This document shows positions 48,419 to 58,183 of a stretch of DNA of 64,000 bases, piece after piece. The stretch covers positions 620,001-684,000 of the forward strand of contig JAVQMD010000001.1 in the NCBI GenBank assembly GCA_032595675.1, in the 5' to 3' direction. The notes below the pieces were generated by a model that saw only the letters and a list, made by a program, of their open reading frames with translations, did no database searches and was not told the DNA's origin. The DNA comes from Candidatus Electrothrix rattekaaiensis. GTDB lineage: Bacteria; Desulfobacterota; Desulfobulbia; Desulfobulbales; Desulfobulbaceae. Each line of letters opens with the position of its first letter. The first letter of the stretch is position 1. The position numbers and the translations under genes were made by a program.

Positions 48419-51313
48419 ATGCTTTTCCCTATCAAATACCCGATGAAATTTGCTGCCCTTTGTCTGCTGTTGTTGACTCTTTTTACTGCTGAAACCTTTG
48501 CTACCTCCCTTGATCCTGGCTTTGGTGATAACGGCAAGGTTGCTGTGGATCTCGGATCATACGGTGACCAAGCCAATGCAGTGCTTGTGCAGCCTGACGG
48601 CAAAATTTTGGTGGGCGGGTCTACCTCCAATACCGCTAACTTGGACTTCATGCTCTTTCGGCTCCTTGCTGACGGCTCCCTTGATCTAGAATTTAATATT
48701 GACGGCAAAGTCTCCACAGCAGTGGGGTTCAATGATGATGAGGTCTTTGCCTTAGCCCTGCAAGATGACGGTAAGATTGTCGCGGCAGGCTACAGCAGCA
48801 AGGACGGAAGCCGGGATTTTGCCCTAGCCCGCTATAACAGCGACGGCTCGCTTGATCGGGAATTCGGCCTGGAAGGTATGGTTGTGACGGATGTCAGTGG
48901 TTCTGATGATGAAATTACCAGTGTGGCTGTGCAGCCGGACGGCAAGATCCTGCTGACCGGTACCGCCCTAGGAGATGAAGGACGGGTGGTGGCTCTGGCC
49001 CGGTACCAGAGTAACGGAACACCGGATGATACTTTTGCTGATGAGGGGTTTACCCTCAGTGCCGTGGGCACTGATGCCCGAGCTGAAAGCCTGCTGTTGA
49101 CCGAAGAGGGACGTATTCTTGTTGCTGGTACCTATAGTGAGGAGAAGAAAAACGAGAAGAAAAAGGCTGCACTTATGGTGCTTGCTTACGATGAGAACGG
49201 CGACTTAGATACGAGTTTTGGGCATAAAGGTGTGACTGTTCCGTTGGATGGTGCTGTGCCCAGTGCTGGCTACGGTATGGCGATTCGGGATGACGGCAGT
49301 ATTCTGGTTACCGGTTCTGTCGGAGAAAACGGAGAACGGGACGGGGCTTTGTTTCTCTTTGGCGAGGACGGGTTGCCGGACAGGATCTTTGGCGATAAGG
49401 GTGTCCTGGTTACAGGTGATGATGATGATACGGTCTTTTACGATGTTTTAATGACCGAGGAGATGATCGCAGCAACCGGTGTGACTGTTGGCGAAGACGG
49501 GATGCGCAAATCCCTGTTGATCACCTATGCAAAAGGGGAGGGTGCGAACAGTGAGCAGCTTTTTCAGCAGCAGATGGCTGCTCCCTCAACTGATACAGCT
49601 GGTGAAGAGCCGGTTGCTCAGATCGTTACCGCAGTGGATAATGAAGAAAATTCTGCCTTCTCCCTTGCAGCCACAGGACCTGAGAGTATGGTTGCGGTCG
49701 GTGCCAGCGGTGCGCAGGAAATAGCCCGTGCGGCAGTTCGGAAGTATACTGTCTTTCAGTCAAGTGTTTCTGGAACATCCTGGAAAACAGCCACTGGTAA
49801 TGCCTCTGTCCTGACTGGCGAGGCTCAGGACGTAACCCGGACAACCGCTCTTATTCCGGGAGAAATTCTTTCCGAGCTTGGAACGGTAACGGAGCGGGGC
49901 GTGGTGTTCAGTATTGATCCTCTTCCTGTTTTGAAAGGGAGCGATAGCACCACGGACGATACGACCACGGATGATACGACCGATGATACGACCGATGATA
50001 CAACTACGGATGATACCACCACGATTGATGAAACCGGGCCGAGCATAACCAGCAGTACCAAGGATAATTTTTTACCGACAGAGCCGGTTATTTTGGTCGT
50101 GTCCACGGATGAGAATGCAATATGTAATTTTAATAAGGACTTTGATGAGGATTACGCGGAAATGGGAGGGGTGCTCTCCTCTTCCTACGGTACCGGGCAT
50201 CATATTATCTTGGGCACGCTTACGGAAGGGGATTACATCTTTTACGTACGTTGCAAGGATGAATCAGGGAATATAAGTACAGCAGGGACTGAGGTAACTT
50301 TTGCTGTCTCTGTAGAGAGCACAACAACTGATACAACCGATACTACAGAGGAGGACACAGCTTTAACTATTACTGAGGGGAAGAGTGAAACCACTGCTAG
50401 TGGTGACGTTGTTTTGACGGTTACAACAAATCAAAAAGCTTATTGCGGATACTCTGAGAAATATTCAATTGATCCATATGACTATACAATAAGTTTGATG
50501 CAGACTTTTGATGGCATAAAGCATGAAATAAATATCGGACCGAAACCGCTTCCTTCCGATATATACTATGTCGGTTGCAGGGATATATCTGATGAAAATA
50601 ACATAACAACGTTCCCGACAAAAATTGAGGTCACATCGTTATACAAAAACTCCATCTTCTTTTCTGAAAATCAAGTCGCTTTCTCCTCTCCTATGAAAGC
50701 AGGTTTGAGCACCGCCTTGGAAAGCGTTGGAAATCTGTTCGTGAGCACTGCTATCGCCCAAGATGATGAAGACAGCACCGATGATACCACAGACACCACT
50801 GACGCAGACACCGAGGACAGTGATTTCCTGGAAGAGGGGGGTATTGAGGAAGGCTCAGGTACTGGCAAGTTTACCGCTAAGCTGGAAGACCTCAAACCCG
50901 GTACTTTCTTCTACGCCCGAGCCTATGCCGTTGTCGACGGCACTACTTATTACGGTAATCAGATCAGTTTTCAGACCGCAGATTCCTGTTTTGTCGCCAC
51001 CGCAGCCTATGGTTCCCTTTTTCACCCCGCAGTGAAACTCCTCCGGGATTTTCGGGATCGCTTCATGCTGGATAACCCGGTGAGCCGTTCTATGGTGCGC
51101 CTGTACTATCGCTATTCTCCGCCTATCGCCGACGTTATTAGCAGCAACACAATCCTGCGTCCGGTGACCAGAACCCTGCTGATGCCCATTGTCGGTTCAG
51201 CCTGGCTGACCATGCATTTTGGTTGGTTGTGGTTGCTTCTCCCCGTAGCGGCTATGGTTCTGTTGAGCTGGTTTGGGATGCAGCAGACAATGAACAGGGA
51301 AAGGCTGCGGTAG
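48419..51313 (+). CDS. Delta-60 repeat surface protein with CFI-box C-terminus
   Basis: A 964-residue exported protein. The signal peptide ends near FTAETFA. Residues 30-330 hold about six delta-60 repeats (LQDDGKIVAAGYSS, FALARYNSDGSLDREFG), probably a beta propeller. A Thr/Asp-rich linker (DDTTDDTTDDTTTDD) lies near residue 520, then Ig-like segments with paired Cys. A second Asp/Thr linker precedes CFVATAAYGSLFHPAV, the CFI-box C-terminal module, and two hydrophobic helices near the end (LLMPIVGSAWLTMHFGWLWL) with a basic tail. Probably a cell-surface or periplasmic adhesin-like protein anchored by its C-terminus. ATG at 48443 is an alternative start. Confidence 0.78.
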   Translation: MLFPIKYPMKFAALCLLLLTLFTAETFATSLDPGFGDNGKVAVDLGSYGDQANAVLVQPDGKILVGGSTSNTANLDFMLFRLLADGSLDLEFNIDGKVSTAVGFNDDEVFALALQDDGKIVAAGYSSKDGSRDFALARYNSDGSLDREFGLEGMVVTDVSGSDDEITSVAVQPDGKILLTGTALGDEGRVVALARYQSNGTPDDTFADEGFTLSAVGTDARAESLLLTEEGRILVAGTYSEEKKNEKKKAALMVLAYDENGDLDTSFGHKGVTVPLDGAVPSAGYGMAIRDDGSILVTGSVGENGERDGALFLFGEDGLPDRIFGDKGVLVTGDDDDTVFYDVLMTEEMIAATGVTVGEDGMRKSLLITYAKGEGANSEQLFQQQMAAPSTDTAGEEPVAQIVTAVDNEENSAFSLAATGPESMVAVGASGAQEIARAAVRKYTVFQSSVSGTSWKTATGNASVLTGEAQDVTRTTALIPGEILSELGTVTERGVVFSIDPLPVLKGSDSTTDDTTTDDTTDDTTDDTTTDDTTTIDETGPSITSSTKDNFLPTEPVILVVSTDENAICNFNKDFDEDYAEMGGVLSSSYGTGHHIILGTLTEGDYIFYVRCKDESGNISTAGTEVTFAVSVESTTTDTTDTTEEDTALTITEGKSETTASGDVVLTVTTNQKAYCGYSEKYSIDPYDYTISLMQTFDGIKHEINIGPKPLPSDIYYVGCRDISDENNITTFPTKIEVTSLYKNSIFFSENQVAFSSPMKAGLSTALESVGNLFVSTAIAQDDEDSTDDTTDTTDADTEDSDFLEEGGIEEGSGTGKFTAKLEDLKPGTFFYARAYAVVDGTTYYGNQISFQTADSCFVATAAYGSLFHPAVKLLRDFRDRFMLDNPVSRSMVRLYYRYSPPIADVISSNTILRPVTRTLLMPIVGSAWLTMHFGWLWLLLPVAAMVLLSWFGMQQTMNRERLR

Positions 51314-51751
51314 GCAAAAGATTTTTTTGCCCTGACGAGATCATATGACCGGGAATACCTTCATGCAGCCAACGAAACAGCGTCGTTCCGGTTCATTGAC
51401 TGGCTGCTCATGCTGCCGCCGGAACTGGAGAGAAGTTTCACGGAAGAAGTGAGTAAGATTGAGGAGGAAAAGGGCATGGAATACATTACCAGCGTGGAGC
51501 GGGTCGGAATGGAGTGCGGTCTCGCGCAGGGAATGCAGCAGGGAATGCAGCAGGGAGTACAGCAGGGGAGTCTTCAGGAGGCCCGGATCATGCTGCTGGA
51601 AACGCTCTCCGTCCGTTTCGACGGTGTGCCTGAGGGGATTGCCGAGACTGTGAAGGGCATCACCGAGTACGATGTTCTGAAACGGCTGTTCCGCCGGGCT
51701 TTGCGGTGCGCTGATCTGGGCGAGTTTACGGATGGGCTGGCGCAGAGGTGA
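51314..51751 (+). pseudogene. C-terminal fragment of a Rpn/DUF4351-like nuclease-family gene
   Basis: Directly after the stop of the delta-60 gene and in the same frame, the sequence reads SYDREYLHAANETASFRFID then WLLMLPPELERSFTEEVSKI and a GMQQGMQQGVQQG coil, ending ALRCADLGEFTDGLAQR. This is the C-terminal half of the large family of PD-(D/E)XK putative transposases; the catalytic N-terminal half and a start codon are missing. An internal ATG at 51410 exists but would make only the tail. I read it as a remnant. Confidence 0.6.
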
Positions 51752-51778
51752 AGAATCCATGTGCCGAAAAGGTGCGGC

Positions 51779-53431
51779 CTACTGTTCCACATAAAAGGCA
51801 GCCCGCAGCAATTCCTTGGTGTAAGGGTGTTCCGGTTGGTTGAAGATACGGTCAGCCACACCCTGTTCAACGATTTTTCCTTGGCGCATGACAGCCAACT
51901 CATCTGCCAATGAGCGAAGCACCCGCAGGTCATGGGTGATAAAGATATACGTCATGCCGTAATTCTTCTGCAAGCGTTTCAGCAGATCAATAACCTGAGC
52001 CTGGATGGTGGTGTCTAGGGCTGAGGTGGGCTCGTCAAGAATGAGCAGTTCCGGTTTGAGGATGATTGCACGGGCAATGGCGATACGCTGGCGTTGACCT
52101 CCAGAAAATTCATGGGGAAAGCGATTTGCCATATCTGGATCAAGTTCCACCTCTTCAAGGGCCTGCTGGACAAGGAGGCTACGTTCCGCCTTGCTGTGTC
52201 CTGAGTCATGCACCTTTAAGCCTTCAGCAATAATTTGTTCAACAGTCATCCGGGGTGAGAGCGAGGAGAACGGATCCTGAAAAACAATCTGCATCCGTTT
52301 GCGCAGTGGTCGCATCTGGCGATTGCTCAGCTCGGAGAGCAACACACCTTCTTTTTTCCCTCCCTCTGTAAAATACTGGACTGATCCCTTGAAGGCCTGA
52401 AGTTTGAGCAGGCAAAAGGCCAAGGTACTCTTGCCAGACCCTGATTCCCCGATAATTCCTAACGTTGTTCCCTGCCGGACCGTCAGGTCGATATTATCCA
52501 CAGCCCTGAACACCGTTTTTTTTCGCTTGAATTTTTTTTCTTTGAAAAAGCCTTCCCAGGATCTGCTGACCACGAACTCGCATTTGATATCTTTGAGCGT
52601 TACAAGCGGTCTGCCCGGAGTAGCAGGTTGATGGTGGTAGTTGGGGATGGCGTTGAGAAGTTTGTGGGTGTAGTCCTGCTGCGGATCTTTAAACAAGGTC
52701 TCTGTACGGTTTTGTTCCACAATCCTTCCCTGATGCATGATGGATACCGTGTCTGCAACCTTGCGTACCAGCGGGAGATCGTGGGTGATCAGCAGGACAG
52801 CCATATTAAATTCTTTTTGCAGATCTTTGATCAGCTCAAGGATCTGGGCCTGGATGGTTACGTCCAAGGCCGTGGTGGGCTCGTCAGCAATGAGTAGGGC
52901 AGGGCGACAGGCCAAGGCCATAGCGATCATGACCCGCTGACGTTGTCCCCCGGATAACTGATGGGGATAGGATTGGAGCCGCTGTTTTGGATCGGGGATC
53001 CCGGTTCGTTCAAGAAGAGTGACGGCTTCCTGCTCTGCTTCTTCTTTAGCCATCTTCCGATGTCGTATCAGGGGCTCAGTGAGCTGCTTGCCAATGGTGT
53101 AGACAGGGTTGAGCGAGGTCATGGGCTCTTGGAAAATCATGGCGATATCATTGCCTCGCACCGTCCGAATATCTTTCCTGCTCAGTTGCAGCAGGTCTTG
53201 GCCGTTGAAGAGGATACGGCCCTCAGTGCGCACAGTGCTCACATCCTCAAGGAGCCGCAAAACAGACATGGCGGTCACAGATTTTCCAGAACCAGATTCT
53301 CCGACCAAGGCATGGGTTTTTCCCTGCTCTATGCTCAGGTTAATATCGTGGAGGATCTGGCTGTTGCCGCCGATCTCCTGATCTGAACAGAAGGTCAGGG
53401 AAAGATTCTCAATGGTCAATAAGGTATCCAT
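51779..53431 (-). CDS. Duplicated-domain ABC transporter ATPase (peptide/microcin type, YejF-like)
   Basis: A 550-residue protein of two fused ABC ATPase domains. The first has [34 protein letters not shown] and [14 protein letters not shown]; the second has [30 protein letters not shown] and [14 protein letters not shown]. The order equals DppD-DppF, fused as in YejF. It energises an oligopeptide importer whose membrane subunits are not next door. The start at 53431 ([14 protein letters not shown]) fits the family N-terminus; the open frame continues upstream in unlikely sequence. No strong ribosome site seen. Confidence 0.9.
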   Translation of the reverse strand: MDTLLTIENLSLTFCSDQEIGGNSQILHDINLSIEQGKTHALVGESGSGKSVTAMSVLRLLEDVSTVRTEGRILFNGQDLLQLSRKDIRTVRGNDIAMIFQEPMTSLNPVYTIGKQLTEPLIRHRKMAKEEAEQEAVTLLERTGIPDPKQRLQSYPHQLSGGQRQRVMIAMALACRPALLIADEPTTALDVTIQAQILELIKDLQKEFNMAVLLITHDLPLVRKVADTVSIMHQGRIVEQNRTETLFKDPQQDYTHKLLNAIPNYHHQPATPGRPLVTLKDIKCEFVVSRSWEGFFKEKKFKRKKTVFRAVDNIDLTVRQGTTLGIIGESGSGKSTLAFCLLKLQAFKGSVQYFTEGGKKEGVLLSELSNRQMRPLRKRMQIVFQDPFSSLSPRMTVEQIIAEGLKVHDSGHSKAERSLLVQQALEEVELDPDMANRFPHEFSGGQRQRIAIARAIILKPELLILDEPTSALDTTIQAQVIDLLKRLQKNYGMTYIFITHDLRVLRSLADELAVMRQGKIVEQGVADRIFNQPEHPYTKELLRAAFYVEQ

Positions 53432-53847
53432 GAAGGAAATGTACCGTATGGAAGCGGGCAGAGCAAGACCAATAAAGCCGATAATCCGAGCAGGGGTTGA
53501 TTTTTTTGGGGCTGGAGAGGAAGAGAATGTGGACTGGCACGTAGCGAGTAAAAAATATTCGAAGTGTGCATCCGCTGTAGTATATAAAATACGCAAGCAG
53601 GACATGCGAAGCGAATCGCTCCCTGTTGGTAGAAAGTCTTATTTCTGTTGTGCTGCGGCGAGGTACGTCTGGTAACCATTCCAATCGTGAAAATGGCATG
53701 AATTAAGCATGGCAAAAGTTATATATTCAGGTATGATTATTTTTCTCCTTCTGCGCAAAGCAACGCAGGGAGAAAAAAAGAGAGCATGAGGTTCGGAGAA
53801 ATTAAACATATCGCTCCGGTTCTGCACAAGAGCAAATGGAGAGAATT

Positions 53848-54087
53848 ATGAATTGTTGGGAATATAAGAAATGCGGACGGGAAAAAGGAGGAATTCACGC
53901 GGAAAGGAAAGGCATTTGCCCGGCATACCCTGCTCATGGCAAGGGCTGTGCTCGGGTTGCAGGTACCTTATGCGGGGGTAAGGTACAGGGTGAATTTGTT
54001 ATGAAGTTGCTTTCCTGCATAAAATGCGATTTTTATCAAAGTGAGAATTACGATAAGTCATATGGGAAAGAAAAGGAGATCGTCTGA
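53848..54087 (+). CDS. Two-CW domain-type small Cys-rich protein
   Basis: A 79-residue protein starting MNCWEYKKCGREKGG, with further Cys at ICPAYP, GKGCARVAGTLCGG and LLSCIKCDFY: seven to eight Cys in the pattern of the two-CW family seen in Desulfobacterota and other anaerobes, often near signalling proteins. The start is set by GGAGAG four bases before ATG 53848. The Cys pattern suggests a metal or iron-sulphur site. Function is unknown. It precedes tilS by 45 bases. Confidence 0.75.
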   Translation: MNCWEYKKCGREKGGIHAERKGICPAYPAHGKGCARVAGTLCGGKVQGEFVMKLLSCIKCDFYQSENYDKSYGKEKEIV

Positions 54088-54132
54088 TATCAACCTGCTT
54101 TTTTCCTGAAAGTTGGAGCTGATCCTGTCTTT

Positions 54133-55176
54133 ATGCGAAAGAAAGAGCCATTGGCCCGTCTTTTTTTTCGGGAACTTATCGAATCCTGTCAGGTTGCGCA
54201 GGGGAGTAGCATTATCATTGCGGTTTCTGGTGGCCCAGATTCTATGGCACTGCTCCATCTCTTGGCTGGTGCCCGGAAGCGGTTAGAGCTTGACCTGACA
54301 GCGGTCTGGGTGGATCACTGTTTGCGCCCGGAAGAAACTCCGAGAGAAGAACAGACGGTTCTTGCTGCGACGGAAAAATTGCAGATCAACTGCGTCAGGC
54401 ACCGGGTGGATGCGGCCTCCTCTGCGAGCGAGCAAGGGACTTCTCTTGAGCATGCTGCCCGCGACCTGCGCTATGCCGCCCTTCGGACTACCGCTCGTGA
54501 GGCGGGGGCGGAATATATTGCTGTGGCCCATACGGCTGATGATCAGGCGGAAGAGATCCTATTGCGACTCTTGCGGGGGAGCGGTCGGGAAGGGGTGTCC
54601 GGGATGCGGATGCAGAGCAGAGACCTGATACGTCCCTTGCTGAATATCGATAAAAAAGACTTGCTAGCTTGGCTGACAGAGCAAGAAATCGCCTCCTGCT
54701 TTGATTCGTCCAATGACGATATGCGCTTTCTGCGCAATCGGGTTCGCCATCAGCTGCTGCCCTTTCTGGAAGAGCATTTTGAGCAGGGGGTCAAGAAATC
54801 CCTGCGCAAGACCGCAGACAGTTTGGCGGTAGATGAAGAGCTGCTGGCGGTCTTAACCGCCGAGGCGGAGCAGAAAACAATCAGCGAATTATCCTCCCCG
54901 AAAATTAAGCTTCTCCGGGCTCCGTTTTGCGGACTGCATCCAGCCTTGCAGCGTCGGGTGGTTGAGCGTCTGCTCTGGAAAATAGGGGGAAAAGCGAGCT
55001 ATGATCATATCCTCCTGGTAATCAAAGCTGCGGAGAGCGGCAGAACAAACAGTGAGTTGCACCTCGGGCGCGGCCTGCGGGTTGGTGTTTTCCGTGATTG
55101 CTTGGAGTTTTCTTATCCGGTTGGGCAGCGGGCTTGGCGGGGGCGGTTGTTTGGGACGTCCGATGGGGGAAGTTGA
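54133..55176 (+). CDS. tilS: tRNA(Ile)-lysidine synthase
   Basis: A 347-residue enzyme that modifies the CAU anticodon of tRNA-Ile with lysine so that it reads AUA. The PP-loop ATP site VSGGPDSMALLHLLAG lies near residue 30, with WVDHCLRPEE, EHAARDLRYAALR, VAHTADDQAEEILLRLLRG and NDDMRFLRNRVRHQLLPFLE following in family order. It is somewhat short at the C-terminus compared with E. coli TilS but matches the medium-length form. The following 219 bases hold no gene; composition then drops to very AT-rich. Confidence 0.92.
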   Translation: MRKKEPLARLFFRELIESCQVAQGSSIIIAVSGGPDSMALLHLLAGARKRLELDLTAVWVDHCLRPEETPREEQTVLAATEKLQINCVRHRVDAASSASEQGTSLEHAARDLRYAALRTTAREAGAEYIAVAHTADDQAEEILLRLLRGSGREGVSGMRMQSRDLIRPLLNIDKKDLLAWLTEQEIASCFDSSNDDMRFLRNRVRHQLLPFLEEHFEQGVKKSLRKTADSLAVDEELLAVLTAEAEQKTISELSSPKIKLLRAPFCGLHPALQRRVVERLLWKIGGKASYDHILLVIKAAESGRTNSELHLGRGLRVGVFRDCLEFSYPVGQRAWRGRLFGTSDGGS

Positions 55177-55395
55177 CAGGAGTATTGATTGGAGCTGTCG
55201 CACCAAGGGACTATTTTGGATAAATGTGAAAAAGGCACTTGTTGAAAATTAAACTGATAACGGTAAATTGTATGAGTAATTGCAGACTGCGTGGTATTTT
55301 CCTGTCAAACCGTGATGAAGTTTGAGCGGGCACTAGAAGCCTTGATGTTTAGCACTTTCCTACCATTACTTATACAGAATGTTGGCGGTAGTATT

Positions 55396-56013
55396 TTATT
55401 TTAAAAATTGACAATCTGTCCTTATGTTTAATATATCATTAAAATATTCTTTTCCAATTTCATTATCTAATCCTATTTTATATGTCCCATGTGATGTAAA
55501 ATTTATGTCAAGATGATTTGTTGGATGTACCTTTTCGTTTGCATTTGATGGGTCATAATCATATCGAATATATGAAGGCTCTGATTGAAATATCTCTTCC
55601 AAAATTGCAATGCCCAAAAAAACAAAAGAATCTGATTCTATATAATAATCTGTTAAAGAGGGATTAAGGTTAAAGGAAGAATCTTCCAGTATAGATATTG
55701 CACTAGAAAGAGATTTATTATCTATTGATTTACCAGAAAATGTACTGATATTTGTAATTTCATTTTCATAAATTTGTACAGAAAAAGGGAAAGAAACGCT
55801 AAAATATTTTTTTTGTTTGTAAAAAAACAAGCGACTCATCTTATCAATACACAGTTTTATTTTTGAATCACATTTAACTCCTTTTGTTTCGACATGAAGT
55901 AATAAATAACGAGTTGAATAAACAATTAATTTAGCGTAATCAAGTTTATCCCTTATGGGGCTAAAGAACTCATCTTCTTTAAAAGGGAAAATGTCACGTT
56001 CTATTACCTTCAT
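55396..56013 (-). CDS. Hypothetical protein of an AT-rich two-gene island
   Basis: A 205-residue soluble protein starting MKVIERDIFPFKEDEFF, rich in Ser, Tyr, Ile and Lys, with strongly A/T-ending codons unlike the rest of the window. No transmembrane segment or recognised catalytic motif; a beta-rich middle (VSFPFSVQIYENEI) is visible. It begins six bases after the helicase stop on the same strand, so the two are co-transcribed. I cannot assign a family. It may be the regulator or effector partner of the helicase. Confidence 0.7.
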   Translation of the reverse strand: MKVIERDIFPFKEDEFFSPIRDKLDYAKLIVYSTRYLLLHVETKGVKCDSKIKLCIDKMSRLFFYKQKKYFSVSFPFSVQIYENEITNISTFSGKSIDNKSLSSAISILEDSSFNLNPSLTDYYIESDSFVFLGIAILEEIFQSEPSYIRYDYDPSNANEKVHPTNHLDINFTSHGTYKIGLDNEIGKEYFNDILNIRTDCQFLK

Positions 56014-56019
56014 GTTAGA

Positions 56020-58017
56020 CTAGCCTTTAATATATTTCAGATTATCCTTAATGAATTCTTTTAAAATTATTTGGTCACTTTCTATCATATCCATCTGCTG
56101 AGTAGCTTGTAATAGTTTGTCTTGATATCTTTTTTCTACTTTCAATTCTTTAAAAATTTTCATCATTAAGTCGTAGTGAGATAGTTTTTTTAGACTGTAT
56201 TTGAATCTAGTTCTAATCTTTTTCTTCTCTTCCTCTGATGGTTCTTTAATTACCATTTCTTTTTGAGAAATAATGTGTTTTAAGCCTTCCTTCATTTTGC
56301 TTGTCAAGCCAGATCTTTTTCCTGGTTGAGTTACAAAAAACGATTTAAGGAAAGAGCGTGTAAGCATTGTATATAATGAATTTCGGTAACTTGGACTACA
56401 AGTTATTTTTTTAGTCACACAGATTACAAATGGAAACTCTAACCCTTTAACATTATTCCTGTTACTGATAAGTAATGTATCATGCCGCTTTTCTTTAGAC
56501 TCGTATGTTTTATTCGCCTTCCATCCAAACTCTTTTTGGATTTTAATCTCTAAAATATCTGCAAGTTCATATATGTCTTTATTACTGTCTAATAAGATTA
56601 TACCTATATCGTCCGGCTTAACAGTCTTATTTTCCTGTATAATTTCTTTGATTATAGAGACTATTGTATCAGAAAATGATTCGGTGGCCTCCACTATTCT
56701 GATGCTCTCAAAATTATCATTTAAGTCTTCAAATCTTTTGAGAGGTTCTCTGCTTAAGAAATATTGAGCGTTTTTAATGTGTACATTATAGCCACAATCT
56801 TTCCATTCTTTTTCCTCTAACCACCTTAATTTAGTTTTTTCAAAAAGCCCCATCCCTAGGCCATGTGCAAACATTAATGTCTTGGGGTCTGTACGGTAGC
56901 ATTTTCCAAGAAGGAAGTCAGGTTCTATTGTACTTGAAATAGTCTCATCAAAAATACTTTGAAAAATATCACCAGCTATATAGATATTTTTTTCAGTAAC
57001 AAGTTCACAAAGATCAAAAAAGTTATCGTCAAAATCTTGGCTTTCATCTATAAACATATATGTGAGAGCAAAAGGAGCATCTTCTGGATATTTCTTCCTA
57101 ATATCATTAATAGCAAGTTGGCATGCCTTGCTAAATGACATTTGATATGAAAATCTGTAAAATGGTATTTTATAGAATGCACAAATATATCTGTATGCTC
57201 CAGAATTAGGGTAAGAATTTGATCCCCAAGCATTCGTGCACCAAAGTCTAGAATCCCATTCAATCTGTTGTTCAACTTTCATAAAGTTGAAAAAATCTGG
57301 AATCCTTTTCTTTAGATTGTCAGATAGGATTTTATTATGACAAGTGAAAAATATTTTTGAATTATTGTCATTAATATATAACTCCTTCAACTTATGCAGA
57401 AGGAGTTCTGTTTTTCCTGTCCCTGATAATCCTTGAATACGAATTTTTACTTTATCAGGATTTTTATAAATAAATCTAGTTTGGTCTCCATCAAATAATT
57501 GAATTTTTTGTTTGACCTTATCTAGTAATGTTGTCGGAACTTCTTCTTTAATACGTTCAATATCATTGATACTGCCAATAAATAAAGAAATTAATAAGTC
57601 AAGTTTTTTCTTGTTGCTCTCCTCTTTTACAGATAATCTTTCAAAGAAGTCATTTACTTCCTTAATTGATTCAATTTTTATTGTTGTTTCTAACAGTGAC
57701 TTTCTCCAAATTCTTGGCCTCCCAACAACAGTTTTGTATAAATATTTATCTGAAATTGAGCCTACATCTTCTATTACATCTTCTACATAGTCTTCATATT
57801 CATCTTCCTTTTTTCCATAATCTACAATAGCAATTTTATTGCTTGATGATAATATTATCAAAGCTTGAGTGTAACTATATGTATATTTTTGGTCAGTTAA
57901 AGGTCTATCTAAAACATAAATCAAGGTTTGATTTGTATCTGAGAATATTTCAAGTGCGTCAATCAGGGTTGCATTCCTAGCATTTTTTTCTGCATGTAAA
58001 AAAAAGTAGCTACTCAT
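56020..58017 (-). CDS. Superfamily 1 (UvrD/Rep-like) helicase, probable defence gene
   Basis: A 665-residue protein. Residues 1-180 form an alpha/beta domain not recognised. From about 190 it has SF1 helicase motifs: Walker A IQGLSGTGKTELLLHKLKE, motif Ia IFFTCHN, Walker B MFIDESQDF, motif III YIAGDIFQSIF, motif IV-like GKCYRTDPKTL, and a C-terminal NVKGLEFPFVICV plus YTMLTRSF (motif VI with its Arg). The C-terminus is a Lys-rich helical tail. Base composition is far more AT-rich than the neighbours, a sign of transfer. Helicases of this type with small partners are common in antiphage systems; the name of a system cannot be given. Confidence 0.82.
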   Translation of the reverse strand: MSSYFFLHAEKNARNATLIDALEIFSDTNQTLIYVLDRPLTDQKYTYSYTQALIILSSSNKIAIVDYGKKEDEYEDYVEDVIEDVGSISDKYLYKTVVGRPRIWRKSLLETTIKIESIKEVNDFFERLSVKEESNKKKLDLLISLFIGSINDIERIKEEVPTTLLDKVKQKIQLFDGDQTRFIYKNPDKVKIRIQGLSGTGKTELLLHKLKELYINDNNSKIFFTCHNKILSDNLKKRIPDFFNFMKVEQQIEWDSRLWCTNAWGSNSYPNSGAYRYICAFYKIPFYRFSYQMSFSKACQLAINDIRKKYPEDAPFALTYMFIDESQDFDDNFFDLCELVTEKNIYIAGDIFQSIFDETISSTIEPDFLLGKCYRTDPKTLMFAHGLGMGLFEKTKLRWLEEKEWKDCGYNVHIKNAQYFLSREPLKRFEDLNDNFESIRIVEATESFSDTIVSIIKEIIQENKTVKPDDIGIILLDSNKDIYELADILEIKIQKEFGWKANKTYESKEKRHDTLLISNRNNVKGLEFPFVICVTKKITCSPSYRNSLYTMLTRSFLKSFFVTQPGKRSGLTSKMKEGLKHIISQKEMVIKEPSEEEKKKIRTRFKYSLKKLSHYDLMMKIFKELKVEKRYQDKLLQATQQMDMIESDQIILKEFIKDNLKYIKG

Positions 58018-58183
58018 TTTATTTTTTTGCTAAATATAAGGTTTCACAGGCACTTATTCAGCGATTCCGAAGCAGGGAATGCGCCCGTTTCTGAGTCTGT
58101 TGTTATATTATCGCCAACTTAATTCTAAAAGTCACAGTGTTTTTTATCGGTGGATTAAACCGGAAAGACAAATAGTGTAACCT

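Noticed and set aside
53740-53790. Hairpin CTCCTTCTGCG / CGCAGGGAG as a terminator
   Set aside because: The A-run lies on the wrong side for either strand, so it does not fit an intrinsic terminator.
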